From positions 1-35,672 of the forward strand of contig JABDLY010000129.1 in NCBI GenBank assembly GCA_013001755.1: a stretch of 35,672 nt of DNA. The letters run 5' to 3'. This document shows, in pieces, positions 9,009-20,116 of the stretch; within the stretch, counting starts at the first letter, position 1; each line of letters begins with the position of its first letter. Source of the stretch: Sphingomonadaceae bacterium. Lineage in GTDB: Bacteria > Pseudomonadota > Alphaproteobacteria > Sphingomonadales > Sphingomonadaceae. The position numbers and the translations under genes were made by a program. A model generated the notes under the pieces. It was not told the origin of the DNA. It was given only the letters and a program-made list of their open reading frames with translations, and searched no databases.

Positions 9009-10418
9009 TCAAATATGGATCGGCTTGCCGGTCACCGCCATCGCCGCTTCCTTGATCGCTTCCGAATGCGTCGGATGGGCATGGCAGGTATAGGCGATGT
9101 CTTCGCTGGTCGCGCCGAACTCCATGGCTTGCGCTGCCTGGGCGATCATCGTGCCGGCGAGCGAGGCGATGATATGGACGCCGAGTACACGATCGGTTTC
9201 GGCGTCGGCGATCACCTTGACGAAGCCATCGGTGTCGCGGTTGGTCTTGGCGCGGCTGTTGGCCATCATCGGGAATTTTCCAGCCTTGACCTCATGGCCC
9301 TTTGCCTTCGCCTCTTCGGTGGTCAGGCCGACGCTGGCGATTTCGGGCATGGTATAGACGACCGACGGGATGACATCGTGGTTTACGATGCCTGTCTGGC
9401 CGGCAATATTTTCCGATACCGCAATGCCTTCGTCTTCCGCCTTATGCGCGAGCATGAGGCCCGGTACGACATCTCCGATCGCCCAGACGCCATCGACTTT
9501 GGTACGAAATTCATGATCGATTTCAATCTGGCCGCGATCATTGGTTTCGAGCCCGATCGCATCGAGCCCGAGACCGTCCGTATTCGGCTTGCGCCCGATT
9601 GAAACGAGCACGCAATCCGCCTCGATACTCTCTTCATCGCCGCCCTTTGCCGGTTCCACGGTGAGTTTAACCTTGGCCTTGAGCGTCTTGGCACTGGTCA
9701 CCTTGGTGCCGGTGCGGATATCAAAACCCTGTTTTTTGAAGAGCTTGGCTGCCTCCCTGCGAACATCGCCGTCCATTCCAGGCAGGATTTGGTCGAGAAA
9801 TTCGACGACGATCACCTCGGCGCCGAGCCGCCGCCACACAGAGCCAAGCTCAAGACCGATAACGCCGCCGCCAATCACGACCATTTTCTTTGGCACTTTA
9901 GGGAGCGCGAGCGCGCCGGTTGAGTCGACGATCTGGTGCTTGTCATTGTCGATTTCGACACCGGGGAGCGGCGTGACCGACGAACCCGTGGCGATGACAA
10001 CATCCTTCGCGGTAACGGTTTTCTTACCGATTTTGACGCTATGCGCATCCTCAAAGCTCGCATGACCCTTAAGCCATTCGACCTTGTTCTTCTTGAACAG
10101 GAATTCGATACCGCCGGTCAGCTCGCCGACCGCCTTCTCCTTTTCAGAGAGCATCTGATCGAGATCGAGCTTCGCCCCACTGAGTTTGACGCCGAATTTT
10201 TCAAGCGCGCCTTCATGCGCTTCCTCGTAGAGTTCGGACGCGTGGAGCATCGCCTTTGACGGGATGCAACCGACATTGAGGCAAGTCCCGCCGAGCGTCT
10301 CGCGGCTCTCGGCACAGGCCGTCTTGAGACCCAATTGCGCGGCGCGGATCGCGGCGACATAACCGCCCGGTCCTGAGCCAATCACAAGGACGTCATAGTC
10401 GTAAGTCTGGTCAGCCAT
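9009..10418 (-). CDS. lpdA: Dihydrolipoyl dehydrogenase (E3)
   Basis: 469-residue FAD flavoprotein disulfide reductase that reoxidises the lipoyl groups of the 2-oxoglutarate dehydrogenase complex with NAD+. It shows the FAD motif GSGPGGYVAA (14-23), the redox disulfide C46/C51 in GGTCLNVGCIPSK, the NAD-binding motif GGGVIGLELGS in the middle, and the catalytic His448-Glu453 pair in HAHPTHSEA near the C-terminus. The frame extends to 10499, but that extension runs through a repeat element. The ATG at 10418 with AATGGAGC upstream fits the family. Last of the mdh-sucD-sucA-sucB-lpd series, so most likely the E3 of this complex rather than of pyruvate dehydrogenase. Confidence 0.97.
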   Translation of the reverse strand: MADQTYDYDVLVIGSGPGGYVAAIRAAQLGLKTACAESRETLGGTCLNVGCIPSKAMLHASELYEEAHEGALEKFGVKLSGAKLDLDQMLSEKEKAVGELTGGIEFLFKKNKVEWLKGHASFEDAHSVKIGKKTVTAKDVVIATGSSVTPLPGVEIDNDKHQIVDSTGALALPKVPKKMVVIGGGVIGLELGSVWRRLGAEVIVVEFLDQILPGMDGDVRREAAKLFKKQGFDIRTGTKVTSAKTLKAKVKLTVEPAKGGDEESIEADCVLVSIGRKPNTDGLGLDAIGLETNDRGQIEIDHEFRTKVDGVWAIGDVVPGLMLAHKAEDEGIAVSENIAGQTGIVNHDVIPSVVYTMPEIASVGLTTEEAKAKGHEVKAGKFPMMANSRAKTNRDTDGFVKVIADAETDRVLGVHIIASLAGTMIAQAAQAMEFGATSEDIAYTCHAHPTHSEAIKEAAMAVTGKPIHI

Positions 10419-10434
10419 TCTTTGCTCCATTTGT

Positions 10435-10497
10435 ATTCCCGCGAAAGCGGAAATCCAGTCCGACGGTTCGGGACTGGGCTCCCGCCTGCGCGGGAGC
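10435..10497. repeat. Three-hairpin intergenic repeat between sucB and lpdA
   Basis: Three dyads in a row: ATTCCCGC/GCGGAAAT around GAAA (10435-10454, one mismatch), CCAGTCC/GGACTGG around a short loop (about 10455-10477), and a perfect GCTCCCGC/GCGGGAGC around CTGC (10478-10497). It fills the 87-nt gap between two genes that should be co-transcribed. The type resembles dispersed extragenic palindromes common in alphaproteobacteria. It could stabilise or attenuate the transcript between E2 and E3. Confidence 0.75.
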
Positions 10498-10505
10498 ACG
10501 TGAAA

Positions 10506-11783
10506 TTACAGGTCGATAAGCAGCCGCATCGGATCTTCGAGCGCTTCCTTCATCCGAACGAGCGCGGTCACGGCTTCGCGGCCGTCGACCAACCGATGAT
10601 CGTAGCTTAGCGCGAGGTACATCATCGGGCGGGCGACGATCGAGCCATCGTCGAGGACGACCGGGCGCTGTTCGATCCGGTGCATGCCCAGCACGGCCGA
10701 TTGCGGCGGATTGATAATCGGCGTCGAAAGCAGCGAACCGAAGACGCCGCCGTTCGAGATCGTGAAGGTACCGCCCTTCATTTCGTCCATCGAGAGCTTG
10801 CCGTCCTTGGCGCGCTGGCCGAAATCGGCGATCGTCGTTTCGATCTCGGCAAAGCTCATGCTTTCGGCGTTGCGGATCACCGGGACGACGAGCCCGCTTG
10901 GCGCCGAAACAGCAACCGAGACATCGACATAGTCGTGATAGACGATCTCGTCGCCGTCAATGCGGCCGTTCACCGATGGCACGTCGCGCAACGCAAGACA
11001 CGCTGCTTTCACGAAAAAACCCATGAAACCCAACCGGATACCGTGCTTCTTCTCGAAAAGCTCTTTATATTGTTTGCGCGCATCCATCACCGCCGACATG
11101 TCGACATCGTTGAAAGTGGTCAGCAGCGCCGCTGTGTTCTGCGCTTCCTTAAGGCGGCTGGCGATCGTCTGGCGAAGCCGCGACATGCGGACGCGCTCTT
11201 CGGTGCGCTCTCCATCCCCGGTTGCTTTGGGCGCGGCTTTGGGTGCCTTGGCCTGAGCGCTTTCCGCCGGCGGATCGGTGCGTTCGAGACTCGGCGAATG
11301 CGGCTCGGCGTCCTGTTCCTTGGCCGCCTTGAGCACATCGTCCTTGGTCAGGCGGCCATCCTTGCCGCTGCCCTTGATCTTCGAGGGATCGACGCCGTGT
11401 TCGAGCACGGCGCGGCGCACCGCCGGCGAGAGCGTCAGCGCGGATGAGTGAGCCTGCGTTTCGTCATCGCCTTCGCCTTCCTCGTTTTCATCCGCAGCTT
11501 CCGGTTCGGGCGATTTTTCGGCCGGAGCCGCTTTCGCCGCGCCGCCGCTTTCGCCGATCCGGGCGATCACCGCGCCGACCTCGATCGTGTCGCCGACCGC
11601 CACCAATTGCTCTTCGAGAATACCGGCAATCGGCGAAGGCACTTCGACCGCGACCTTGTCGGTTTCGAGACTCGCGATCGGTTCGTCGCGCCCGACGGCA
11701 TCGCCGGGTTGTTTGAGCCATTCGCCGAGCGTCGCTTCGGTAATCGATTCGCCGAGCGTCGGGACTTCGACATCGGTTGCCAT
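10506..11783 (-). CDS. sucB: Dihydrolipoyllysine succinyltransferase (E2 of 2-oxoglutarate dehydrogenase)
   Basis: 425-residue E2 core of the 2-oxoglutarate dehydrogenase complex, transferring succinyl groups from lipoate to CoA. Domain order: lipoyl domain (residues 2-78, lipoylated Lys43 in ETDKVAVEV), acidic/Ala-rich linker, E3-binding domain (about 118-154, [27 protein letters not shown] in outline), second Ala-Pro linker, catalytic domain (about 190-425) with His396 and Asp400 in [10 protein letters not shown]. The start is 1 nt after the sucA stop, so translation is probably coupled. The single lipoyl domain and succinyl-type linker fit SucB rather than pyruvate dehydrogenase E2. Confidence 0.97.
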   Translation of the reverse strand: MATDVEVPTLGESITEATLGEWLKQPGDAVGRDEPIASLETDKVAVEVPSPIAGILEEQLVAVGDTIEVGAVIARIGESGGAAKAAPAEKSPEPEAADENEEGEGDDETQAHSSALTLSPAVRRAVLEHGVDPSKIKGSGKDGRLTKDDVLKAAKEQDAEPHSPSLERTDPPAESAQAKAPKAAPKATGDGERTEERVRMSRLRQTIASRLKEAQNTAALLTTFNDVDMSAVMDARKQYKELFEKKHGIRLGFMGFFVKAACLALRDVPSVNGRIDGDEIVYHDYVDVSVAVSAPSGLVVPVIRNAESMSFAEIETTIADFGQRAKDGKLSMDEMKGGTFTISNGGVFGSLLSTPIINPPQSAVLGMHRIEQRPVVLDDGSIVARPMMYLALSYDHRLVDGREAVTALVRMKEALEDPMRLLIDL

Positions 11784-11784
11784 T

Positions 11785-14688
11785 TTATTGTTTTCCCTTT
11801 GTGTGGCCGAGCGCTTCCGCGATCAGCCGTTCCTGCTGTTCCTGATGCCGCTTGGCAAGGCCGGTGGCCGGCGATGCGCTCGGTTCGCGGCCGGCATAGA
11901 CCGGACGCTGCGGCCCGACATCGGCCTCGATCAGGCAATCTTCGAGATAATGCCGGACATGGTTCCATGATCCCTGGTTCAAGGGTTCTTCCTGCGCCCA
12001 GATCAGCGTTTCGAGATTCTTCATCCGCTTCAGCCGCACGACAAGCGGTTCGCCGGGGAAGGGATAGAGCTGCTCGATCCGCACGACAGAAGTGTTGGTG
12101 TCGCCGGCACCGTCGCGCGCCTCGAACAGGTCATAGGCGACCTTGCCCGAACACAGCACGAGCCGCTTGATATCCTTGTCGGCGGGCGGCGCTGGATCGG
12201 ATTTGATTCGCATGAAATGGCTGTCGCCGAGAAAATCGCCGGTGCTTGATACGGCCGCTTTGTGACGCAGCAACGACTTGGGCGTCATGATTATCAATGG
12301 CTTGCGGAACGGTCGCAGCATCTGCCGCCGAAGCGCGTGGAAATAATTGGCGGGCTCGGTGATATTGCAAACCTGCATATTGTCGCCCGCGCAAAGCTGC
12401 AGGAAACGTTCGAGCCGGGCCGAACTATGCTCGGGGCCCTGCCCTTCATAGCCATGCGGCAACAGCATCACGAGGCCGTTGGCGCGCAGCCATTTGGCCT
12501 CGCCCGAGGCAATGAACTGGTCGATCATCACCTGCGCGCCATTGGCGAAATCGCCAAATTGCGCTTCCCAGAGCACCAGCGTCTTCGGGTCGGCCATCGC
12601 ATAGCCATATTCGAAACCCAGAACGCCAAATTCCGAAAGAGGGCTATTGAGCACGTCGAACTTGGCGCCCTCGATCTGATCGAGCGGGATATAGCGTTCG
12701 CCGGATTGCTGATCGACCCATTCGGCATGGCGCTGGCTGAACGTGCCGCGCCCCGAATCCTGGCCCGACAGGCGAACATTATAGCCCTCCGAAACGAGCG
12801 TGCCGAAGGCGAGCGCCTCGGCCGTCGCCCAGTCAAAACTTTCGCCGCTCTCGAACATCTGCTTTTTCGCGTCGAGGATGCGGCCGAGCGTCTTGTGAAT
12901 TTTGAGATCGCCGGGAACAGTCGTCAGTGTCTCGCCGATCGAAAAAAACAATTCTTCACTGACGCCCGAAACGATACCGCGCCGCGCGGTTTCCGGGTCG
13001 GCGGGGCGGTTGAGGCCTTCCCAGCGGCCGCCAAACCAGTCGGCCTTGTTGGGTTTGTAGCTCTTGGCGGATTCGAACTCCTCTTCGAGCATATCCTTGA
13101 ATTCGCCGGTCGTTCTTTCGACCCAATTATCGTCGATCACGCCCTCGGCACGGAGCCGCTCGCCATAGAGCTTCGATACCGGCGGATGCTGGCGGATTTC
13201 GCGGTACATGACCGGCTGGGTGAAGCTCGGTTCATCGCCTTCATTATGGCCGAAGCGGCGATAGCACCACATGTCGATCACGACGTCGCGGCCGAAACGC
13301 TGACGGAATTCGATCGCCAGCTTGCAGGCAAAGGTCACCGCCTCGGGGTCGTCGCCGTTCACATGGAGGATCGGCGCCTGGACCATCTTGGCGATGTCCG
13401 ACGGATAGGGCGAGGATCGCGCAAATTGCGGACTCGTCGTAAAGCCGATCTGGTTGTTGATGACGAAATGGATGCAGCCGCCGGTATTATAGCCGCGAAT
13501 GCCCGAGAAACCGAAACATTCGGCGACGATGCCCTGCCCGGCAAAGGCGGCGTCGCCATGAAGCAGGACGGGCAACACTTCCCGATGTTCCTCGAGATCG
13601 TCGCGCATTACCTGCGTCGCGCGCGATTTGCCGAGCACGACCGGATCGACCGCCTCGAGGTGCGACGGATTGGGCACCAGCGACATATGGACACTGATCC
13701 CTTCGAACTCGCGATCGGTCGAGGTGCCGAGATGATATTTGACGTCGCCCGAACCGCCGACATCTTCGGGATTGGCCGCGCCGCCCGCGAATTCGTTAAA
13801 GATCGCGCGATAGGGTTTGGCCATGACGTTGGCGAGTACGTTCAAGCGTCCGCGATGCGCCATGCCGATGACCATTTCCTCGACGCCGTCGACGCCGCCC
13901 CATTTGATCAGCGCCTCGAGAGCCGGCACCATCGATTCGCCGCCATCAAGGCCGAAGCGCTTGGTGCCGACATATTTGCGCCCCAGGAAATTCTCCCATT
14001 CCTCGGCCTGGATCACCTTGTTGAGGATCGCGCGCTTGCCTTCGGGCGTAAACTGGATCGTCGCCTCTACGCCCTCCATCCGCTCCTGCAGGAAGCGGCG
14101 CTCGGCAAGGTCGTTGATATGCATATATTCAAGGCCGACCGTGCCGCAGTAATTCTCACGCAGGATAACGACGAGCTCGCGGACGGTTGCGGTCTTCAGG
14201 CCAAGCGCGCCGCCGAGGAACACCGGCTCGTCGAGCTCGGCCTCGCTGAAACCATGAAATTCGGGCGTCAGATCGGCGGGCAGTTCGCGTTCGTGGAGAT
14301 TGAGCGGATCGAGGATGGCGGCGAGATGGCCGCGCACGCGATAGGTGCGGATCAGCATCATCGCGCGGATCGAATTGCCCGCCGCGCGCTCGATCTGGTC
14401 GGAGGTCAGTTGCGGCCGCGAATAGGAGGGCGATGCCGATGACGCGCGCTTCGTCTGGATCGTCATCTGCGTCGGATCGAGACCGGCGGTCACATCGTCG
14501 GTGATGTCGACAGGCCAGTTGGGACGCTGCCAGCTCGGCCCGCTAGCGGTTTCCTCGAGATTCGAGAAAAACGCGCGCCAGCTCTCTTCGACGCTGTCCG
14601 GATTATCGCGATAGCGCCGGTACAGCGCTTCGGCAAAAGACGGGCTAACGCCTTCTATTTCCGAGAAATCGAGGCCTTCATAGCCCAT
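11785..14688 (-). CDS. sucA: 2-oxoglutarate dehydrogenase E1 component
   Basis: 967-residue thiamine-diphosphate enzyme that decarboxylates 2-oxoglutarate and passes the succinyl group to SucB. Family hallmarks in order: N-terminal E2-contact helix ([20 protein letters not shown], about 18-37), [54 protein letters not shown], then the transketolase-like half with [14 protein letters not shown] and the C-terminal [11 protein letters not shown]. Length is normal for the family. The ATG at 14688 sits 168 nt after sucD, a gap holding a dyad repeat. An antisense open frame of over 700 codons covers most of it and is a codon-bias shadow. Confidence 0.98.
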   Translation of the reverse strand: MGYEGLDFSEIEGVSPSFAEALYRRYRDNPDSVEESWRAFFSNLEETASGPSWQRPNWPVDITDDVTAGLDPTQMTIQTKRASSASPSYSRPQLTSDQIERAAGNSIRAMMLIRTYRVRGHLAAILDPLNLHERELPADLTPEFHGFSEAELDEPVFLGGALGLKTATVRELVVILRENYCGTVGLEYMHINDLAERRFLQERMEGVEATIQFTPEGKRAILNKVIQAEEWENFLGRKYVGTKRFGLDGGESMVPALEALIKWGGVDGVEEMVIGMAHRGRLNVLANVMAKPYRAIFNEFAGGAANPEDVGGSGDVKYHLGTSTDREFEGISVHMSLVPNPSHLEAVDPVVLGKSRATQVMRDDLEEHREVLPVLLHGDAAFAGQGIVAECFGFSGIRGYNTGGCIHFVINNQIGFTTSPQFARSSPYPSDIAKMVQAPILHVNGDDPEAVTFACKLAIEFRQRFGRDVVIDMWCYRRFGHNEGDEPSFTQPVMYREIRQHPPVSKLYGERLRAEGVIDDNWVERTTGEFKDMLEEEFESAKSYKPNKADWFGGRWEGLNRPADPETARRGIVSGVSEELFFSIGETLTTVPGDLKIHKTLGRILDAKKQMFESGESFDWATAEALAFGTLVSEGYNVRLSGQDSGRGTFSQRHAEWVDQQSGERYIPLDQIEGAKFDVLNSPLSEFGVLGFEYGYAMADPKTLVLWEAQFGDFANGAQVMIDQFIASGEAKWLRANGLVMLLPHGYEGQGPEHSSARLERFLQLCAGDNMQVCNITEPANYFHALRRQMLRPFRKPLIIMTPKSLLRHKAAVSSTGDFLGDSHFMRIKSDPAPPADKDIKRLVLCSGKVAYDLFEARDGAGDTNTSVVRIEQLYPFPGEPLVVRLKRMKNLETLIWAQEEPLNQGSWNHVRHYLEDCLIEADVGPQRPVYAGREPSASPATGLAKRHQEQQERLIAEALGHTKGKQ

Positions 14689-14717
14689 TGCAACTCCACC
14701 TTAATCGCCAAACGTTC

Positions 14718-14806
14718 GTCACCCCGAACTCGTTTCAGGGTCCATTTCTCAACTCGCGACGAAGGTGTCCGTGGAGAGATGGATGCTGAAACAAGTTCAG
14801 CATGAC
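14718..14806. repeat. Intergenic inverted repeat between sucD and sucA
   Basis: Left arm begins GTCACCCCGAACTCGTTTCA and the right arm (14774-14806) ends with the near-complement, TGAAACAAGTTCAGCATGAC; about 26 of 33 arm positions pair, with roughly 23 nt between. It matches the well-known type of dispersed repeat built on a GTCATGCTGAACTTGTTTCA arm. It fills most of the gap in a presumed operon and would fold into a long hairpin in the mRNA. Confidence 0.75.
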
Positions 14807-14856
14807 AAATAAACGCAGCACCAAATTTCTGCGGCCACCGCATTACCCCGATCAGC

Positions 14857-15741
14857 TTACTTCTTCAACAAATCCGCGAGGGTCGTTCCCAATTCCGACG
14901 GGCTCGGCGATACCGTGATGCCTGCTGCTTCCATCGCCGCAATCTTGTCGTCGGCGCCGCCCTGTCCGCCCGAAACGATCGCGCCGGCATGGCCCATGCG
15001 GCGGCCCGGAGGCGCGGTGCGGCCCGCGATGAAACCGACGGTCGGCTTCGAGCGCCCGGCCCTTGCTTCGTCTGCGATGAACTGTGCGGCCTCTTCCTCG
15101 GCGCTGCCGCCGATTTCGCCGATCATGATGATGCTCTTCGTCTCGTCGTCGGCGAGAAACATTTCGAGGATGTCGATGAAATTGGTGCCGTTGACCGGAT
15201 CGCCGCCAATGCCCACGGCCGTCGACTGGCCGAGCCCGGCCTGGGTCGTCTGATGCACCGCTTCATAGGTCAGCGTGCCCGAGCGGCTGATGACGCCGAC
15301 CGAACCCTTTTGGAAAATACTGCCGGGCATGATCCCGATCTTGCATTCGTCAGGCGTCAGCACGCCGGGGCAATTCGGCCCGATCAGGCGCGATTTCGAT
15401 CCTTCGAGATGACCCTTCACCGTCACCATATCGAGCACCGGAATGCCCTCTGTAATCGCCACGATCAGCGGGATTTCCGCCTCGATCGCCTCGATGATCG
15501 ATGCGGCGGCGAATTTGGGCGGCACATAGATCACGCTCGCATCGGCGCCGGTCGCATCGCGCGCCTCGGCGACGGTATCGAATACCGGCAGCCCGATATG
15601 CTCGGTCCCGCCTTTGCCCGGCGTGACCCCGGCAACCATTTTTGTGCCGTAATCGAGCCCTTGCTGAGTGTGGAAAGTGCCGGTTTCGCCGGTCATTCCC
15701 TGGGTGATGACCTTGGTGTTCTTATCGACGAGAATGCTCAT
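14857..15741 (-). CDS. sucD: Succinyl-CoA ligase, alpha subunit
   Basis: 294-residue alpha subunit of succinyl-CoA synthetase, converting succinyl-CoA to succinate with nucleotide triphosphate formation. It starts [18 protein letters not shown], has the CoA-binding N-terminal Rossmann domain (about 1-130), the second signature [20 protein letters not shown], and the phosphorylated active-site His251 in [12 protein letters not shown]. It lies 30 nt after mdh on the same strand. The beta-subunit gene sucC, normally directly upstream of sucD, is not in this position or elsewhere in the window, so the partner must come from another locus. Confidence 0.97.
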   Translation of the reverse strand: MSILVDKNTKVITQGMTGETGTFHTQQGLDYGTKMVAGVTPGKGGTEHIGLPVFDTVAEARDATGADASVIYVPPKFAAASIIEAIEAEIPLIVAITEGIPVLDMVTVKGHLEGSKSRLIGPNCPGVLTPDECKIGIMPGSIFQKGSVGVISRSGTLTYEAVHQTTQAGLGQSTAVGIGGDPVNGTNFIDILEMFLADDETKSIIMIGEIGGSAEEEAAQFIADEARAGRSKPTVGFIAGRTAPPGRRMGHAGAIVSGGQGGADDKIAAMEAAGITVSPSPSELGTTLADLLKK

Positions 15742-15771
15742 CGTGCTGGCTGTCCTGTTTTTGGAGAGATG

Positions 15772-16779
<1,008 letters not shown>

Positions 16780-16837
16780 TTAACCGGTGGCGTATGAGTC
16801 GGCAACCGCTCGCAGCCGCAAAATCGTCGCGCGAAGG

Positions 16838-18220
16838 CTATCCGGCAAACGTGCGAAGCAGTTCGGTCCAATGGTCGAGATTGTTGTAGAAACTCTCGAC
16901 CGGGAGCCGCTCGTCGCGGCCATGTGCGCGCTCATCCTCGGGGCTGACGATCCAGGCGCCATTGACGCCATAGGTCGGGACGCCGCCGGCTCGGAAATAC
17001 AGGCCGTCGGTCGCCCCCGTGCTCATATTCGGGACGATCGGCGAACCGGGATGACGCGCATGGACGGCGTTGGTGAAGGCAGTCATCACATCGTCGCGCA
17101 GCGGGGAAGCATCGGTCGGGCGCGCGATATCGACGGGCTCGACAGTGATGCCGTCAGGCGCCGCGATGGCGCGCAGCGTTGTCAGCACATCCGCCGGATC
17201 GACGCCGGGAAACATCCTGCAATTAACCGTCGCTTCGGCAAGCTGCGGCAGTGCATTTTCGGCATGGCCGCCGCGCAGCATCGTCGCGACGCAGCGCGTG
17301 CGCGTGGTGCCGACCAGAGTCGGCGAAGCTTCGACGATATCGGCGGTCTCGCCGTCGCTTTCATCGGCGAGCCAGCGTGTAATCGCGTCTCGCACTTCGG
17401 GTTCGGCGGTTTGAGCCCGGGCCGCGAAATAGGCGCGCGTCGTATCGTTGAGCATCGGCTCGAAGCGATGGCTTTCGAGCCGCTCGAGCGTGTGCGCGAG
17501 ATCGTAAATCGCATTGTCGGGCCGCGGGCGCGAGCTGTGGCCGCCTGGATTGGTCGCAGTGAAGGTGAAGCTCTGATAGGTTTTCTCGGCGGTCTGGATA
17601 CCGAAGCCGAGCAAGGTGCCGTCGGCCAGATAGGCCCCGCCGCCGGCATCGGCGTTCAAGGCCATTTCGACCTGTGACAGATCGATCCATTCGCTCGCCG
17701 CCAGCTCGGCGCCGCGCTGTTCGGTCTCCTCATCGCCGGTGAACAACACGATGATATCGCGCGTCGGTTCAAATCCTTCGGCGCTAAGCCGCAGCAATGC
17801 TGTGGTCAGCGCGACCACTCCCTGTTTGTCATCGGCCGTTCCGCGCCCGTAAAAATAGCCGTCTTCCTCGATAAATTCGAAGGGATCGCGCGACCAGTCT
17901 TCGGGCAGCGCTTCGACGACGTCCATGTGCGCAAGCAGCAGGATCGCCTTTTCTCCCGAAGGAACGGCGGCGGGCCAGCGGATCACCATCGATTGCTCGC
18001 CGCCATCATGGTCGTGAACCGTGATATCGGTGATCCCGGCCTCTTCGAATTGCGTGCGCAGATAGCTGACCAGCGCCGGCGTCTGCCGCCGTCCGGCGAC
18101 CGTCGGGATTTCGATCGCGGTTTCGAAAATCTCGCGGCCGCGTTCATGCCATGGATCGGCCTGCGCCGAGAGGGCCGTCGGGCAGAACATCGCAGCGGCG
18201 ATGGCGAGAGAAATGCGCAT
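16838..18220 (-). CDS. Exported M20/M25/M40 family metallopeptidase
   Basis: 460-residue predicted periplasmic zinc peptidase or amidohydrolase of the M20 family. A signal peptide (MRISLAIAAAMFCPTALSA, cleavage near residue 19) is followed by the catalytic domain: His98 and Asp100 in AHMDVV, bridging Asp130 in GRGTADDK, and the base/ligand pair Glu164-Glu165 in GDEETEQ. The lid domain starts at about residue 210 with NPGGHSSRP. It resembles acetylornithine deacetylase/carboxypeptidase-like members, but export points to peptide scavenging; substrate unknown. GGGGATTATCC precedes the ATG. It sits 26 nt after zapE and before mdh, separating two genes that are often neighbours in alphaproteobacteria. 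Confidence 0.92.
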   Translation of the reverse strand: MRISLAIAAAMFCPTALSAQADPWHERGREIFETAIEIPTVAGRRQTPALVSYLRTQFEEAGITDITVHDHDGGEQSMVIRWPAAVPSGEKAILLLAHMDVVEALPEDWSRDPFEFIEEDGYFYGRGTADDKQGVVALTTALLRLSAEGFEPTRDIIVLFTGDEETEQRGAELAASEWIDLSQVEMALNADAGGGAYLADGTLLGFGIQTAEKTYQSFTFTATNPGGHSSRPRPDNAIYDLAHTLERLESHRFEPMLNDTTRAYFAARAQTAEPEVRDAITRWLADESDGETADIVEASPTLVGTTRTRCVATMLRGGHAENALPQLAEATVNCRMFPGVDPADVLTTLRAIAAPDGITVEPVDIARPTDASPLRDDVMTAFTNAVHARHPGSPIVPNMSTGATDGLYFRAGGVPTYGVNGAWIVSPEDERAHGRDERLPVESFYNNLDHWTELLRTFAG

Positions 18221-18246
18221 GGATAATCCCCGATAGTGTTTGGGCG

Positions 18247-19380
18247 TTAGTCGTCGGAAATGCGTGCTGCGTCAACGCCGTGGCCGAGCGCTAGATAGTC
18301 TTCCGATTGCATCTCGATGAGCCGCGAGGCGGTGCGCTCGAACTCGAAGGCACCGTCGCCCTCCTCATAAAGCTCCTGCGGCTCGGCATCTGCGGCGGCG
18401 AGCAATTTCACCTTATGCTCGTAAAGCGCATCGACGAGCACTTTGAAGCGGCTCGCCTCGTTGCGCAGCTCGGGCCCCATCACCGGAATGCCGACGATGA
18501 TGACGGTGTGATAGCGGCGGGCGATCGCGAGATAATCGGGTGCGCCACGGGCTTCGGCGCAGAGCCGCTTGAACGAGAATACTGCAACGCCCTTCAGCGA
18601 CTTGGGCACATGCAGCGTCCGCCCGCCGGGCACGGCGATCTCCTCGCTCGGCACGTTCGCAGCATCGTCGGGCGAATAATCGGTCAAGCGGAAAAATGCC
18701 TCGCGCAGCGCCGCGGTCGCCTTTTCGCCATTGGGAACATGCCAGACCGGCATCCCGCCGAGCCGTTCGAGCCGGTAATCGGTCGGCCCGTTGAGCGGGA
18801 TGATTTCGAGTTTTTCTTCGACCAAATCGATAAACGGCAGGAAGAGCGAACGGTTGATGCCCTCCTTGTAGAGATCGGCCGGCGGGCGGTTCGACGTGGT
18901 GACGATCGTCACGCCATGGCCCAACAGCGACGTGAAGAGGCGCGACAGGATCGCGGCATCGGCGGTGTTGTTGACCACCATCTCGTCGAGCGCGAGCAGC
19001 CGCGCGTCATCACGGATTGTCTCGGCGACGGGTTCGATGGGGTCGCCGCGTTCCTTTTTGCGTTCCTCGCGAATGCGCTCATGCACGTCGAGCATGAATT
19101 CGTGAAAATGCACGCGGCGCTTCGACTCAATGTCGAGGCAGCCATAGAATAAGTCCATCAGCATCGATTTGCCGCGCCCTACCCCGCCCCAGAGGTACAC
19201 ACCGCGCACCGGTTCGGGCTTTTTGCCGAGCGCGCGCCAGATCACGCTGCCGCGGCGCGGCGCTGCCTGCAGTTCATCGGTGCAGCGGACAAGATGGTTG
19301 ATCGCGCGCTGTTGATCGCCATCGGGCTGGAGTTCGCCGGCCTCGATCAATTCGCGGTAGCGCTCCGCGAGTTTCGTCAC
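18247..19380 (-). CDS. zapE: Cell division protein ZapE (AFG1-like ATPase)
   Basis: 377-residue AAA-type ATPase of the ZapE/AFG1 family, which acts at the Z-ring in bacteria and has mitochondrial quality-control homologues. Walker A is YLWGGVGRGKS (residues 62-72, Lys71), Walker B is ARLLALDEMVV, and the sensor region TTSNRPPADLYKEGINR is also present. I chose the GTG at 19380 (VTKLAERYRELIEAG); the frame remains open for 17 more residues, but these come from the adjoining repeat and contain no natural start context. The ribosome site is weak. Gene order zapE - peptidase - mdh on one strand. Confidence 0.94.
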   Translation of the reverse strand: MTKLAERYRELIEAGELQPDGDQQRAINHLVRCTDELQAAPRRGSVIWRALGKKPEPVRGVYLWGGVGRGKSMLMDLFYGCLDIESKRRVHFHEFMLDVHERIREERKKERGDPIEPVAETIRDDARLLALDEMVVNNTADAAILSRLFTSLLGHGVTIVTTSNRPPADLYKEGINRSLFLPFIDLVEEKLEIIPLNGPTDYRLERLGGMPVWHVPNGEKATAALREAFFRLTDYSPDDAANVPSEEIAVPGGRTLHVPKSLKGVAVFSFKRLCAEARGAPDYLAIARRYHTVIIVGIPVMGPELRNEASRFKVLVDALYEHKVKLLAAADAEPQELYEEGDGAFEFERTASRLIEMQSEDYLALGHGVDAARISDD

Positions 19381-19406
19381 GAGCGCACACCAGCGATATG
19401 AGATCC

Positions 19407-19500
19407 CGTCATTGCGAGCGGAGCGAAGCAATCCAGAGCGGCTAGCGATATACTTTGCGGCTCTGGATTGCCGCGTCGCCTTCGGCTCCTCGCAATGACG
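19407..19500. repeat. Dyad repeat, family with GTCATTGCGAG arms, copy 1
   Basis: Starts CGTCATTGCGAG and ends with its exact complement CTCGCAATGACG. Inside these, AGCGAAGCAATCCAGAGC on the left pairs with GCTCTGGATTGC on the right, around a 20-nt centre. A second copy with nearly the same arms is at 33944-34033. It sits in the gap between the thioesterase gene and zapE and would form a long imperfect hairpin. No open frame or transposase is attached. Confidence 0.88.
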
Positions 19501-19513
19501 AGATGGCAGGACG

Positions 19514-19993
19514 TCATTTCGGCGGCGAGGGCTTCTTTATCGTACCCGAAAATTCGGCGACGATGGTTTCACCCTGTTCGAGAATGCCGCGCATGAAGAC
19601 GAGCCGGTAGGTCTCGCGCAACACTTCGACGACTGCGTCGAGCGGTTCGTCAGCGCTCCCCGGCGCGATAAAATGCATGTTGAGATCGACGGTGACCGCC
19701 GGCCCGGCGCGTTCGACGCCGACCATCCGCGCGCCGGAAAACAGCGCGCCATCGGCAAAGCTCATCAGCACCCCGCCATGAATATTGTCGCTGAGGTTGG
19801 TGTGCTCCGGGCGCGGCGTCATCCGTACGCGCGCTGTCGTCTCACTCTCCTTGCGCGCACGAAACGTCCCCATGAAATGGTTGAAGCGGTTGCTGTCCCG
19901 GACCTCCCAAAGCCACCAGCCCGGATTGTCCGGGTCGGGCTCGTTGCGGAAAACTTCTTCGGTCAGCGAATCGGAAGCCGGACCATCGTTCAT
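19514..19993 (-). CDS. PaaI-like hotdog-fold acyl-CoA thioesterase
   Basis: 159-residue single hotdog-domain protein. The diagnostic segment NIHGGVLMSFAD (residues 70-81, HGG at 72-74, Asp81) is that of the PaaI/YbgC-related thioesterases, which hydrolyse acyl- or aryl-CoA esters in the cytoplasm, commonly as tetramers. The first 40 residues, rich in Trp (GWWLWE), are an extension before the hotdog helix. The ATG at 19993 follows ACGGAGTAAGTGA. It stands between sdhB (123 nt upstream) and zapE, with dyad repeats on both sides, so it may be a separate transcript. Substrate not deducible. Confidence 0.88.
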   Translation of the reverse strand: MNDGPASDSLTEEVFRNEPDPDNPGWWLWEVRDSNRFNHFMGTFRARKESETTARVRMTPRPEHTNLSDNIHGGVLMSFADGALFSGARMVGVERAGPAVTVDLNMHFIAPGSADEPLDAVVEVLRETYRLVFMRGILEQGETIVAEFSGTIKKPSPPK

Positions 19994-20004
19994 TCACTTA
20001 CTCC

Positions 20005-20091
20005 GTCACCCCAGCACAGGCTGGCGTCTATCCCAGATATGCAATCGCGAAACCGAGATCTGGGATAGATTCCAGCCTTCGCTGGAATGAC
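20005..20091. repeat. Dyad repeat, CCAGC-AAGGCTGG/CTATCCCAGAT family, copy 1
   Basis: Left arm GTCACCCCAGCACAGGCTGG followed by CTATCCCAGAT; right arm ATCTGGGATAG followed by CCAGCCTTCGCTGGAATGAC, complementary to the left with a few mismatches, around a 19-nt centre. A second copy with better arms is at 26600-26702. It occupies the gap between sdhB and the thioesterase gene. Confidence 0.87.
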
Positions 20092-20116
20092 AAAAAATGT
20101 TTCGGCACCAAAAATC

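Noticed and set aside
10419-10499. 27-residue N-terminal extension of LpdA
   Set aside because: It is translated from the three-hairpin repeat; the start at 10418 has a ribosome site and matches the family.
12262-14442. 726-codon open frame on the plus strand over sucA
   Set aside because: Antisense shadow of sucA with no start context or recognisable domain.
19381-19506. The GTCATTGCGAG dyad as a CRISPR or insertion-sequence remnant
   Set aside because: Single dyad per site, no repeat-spacer series and no transposase-derived coding sequence.
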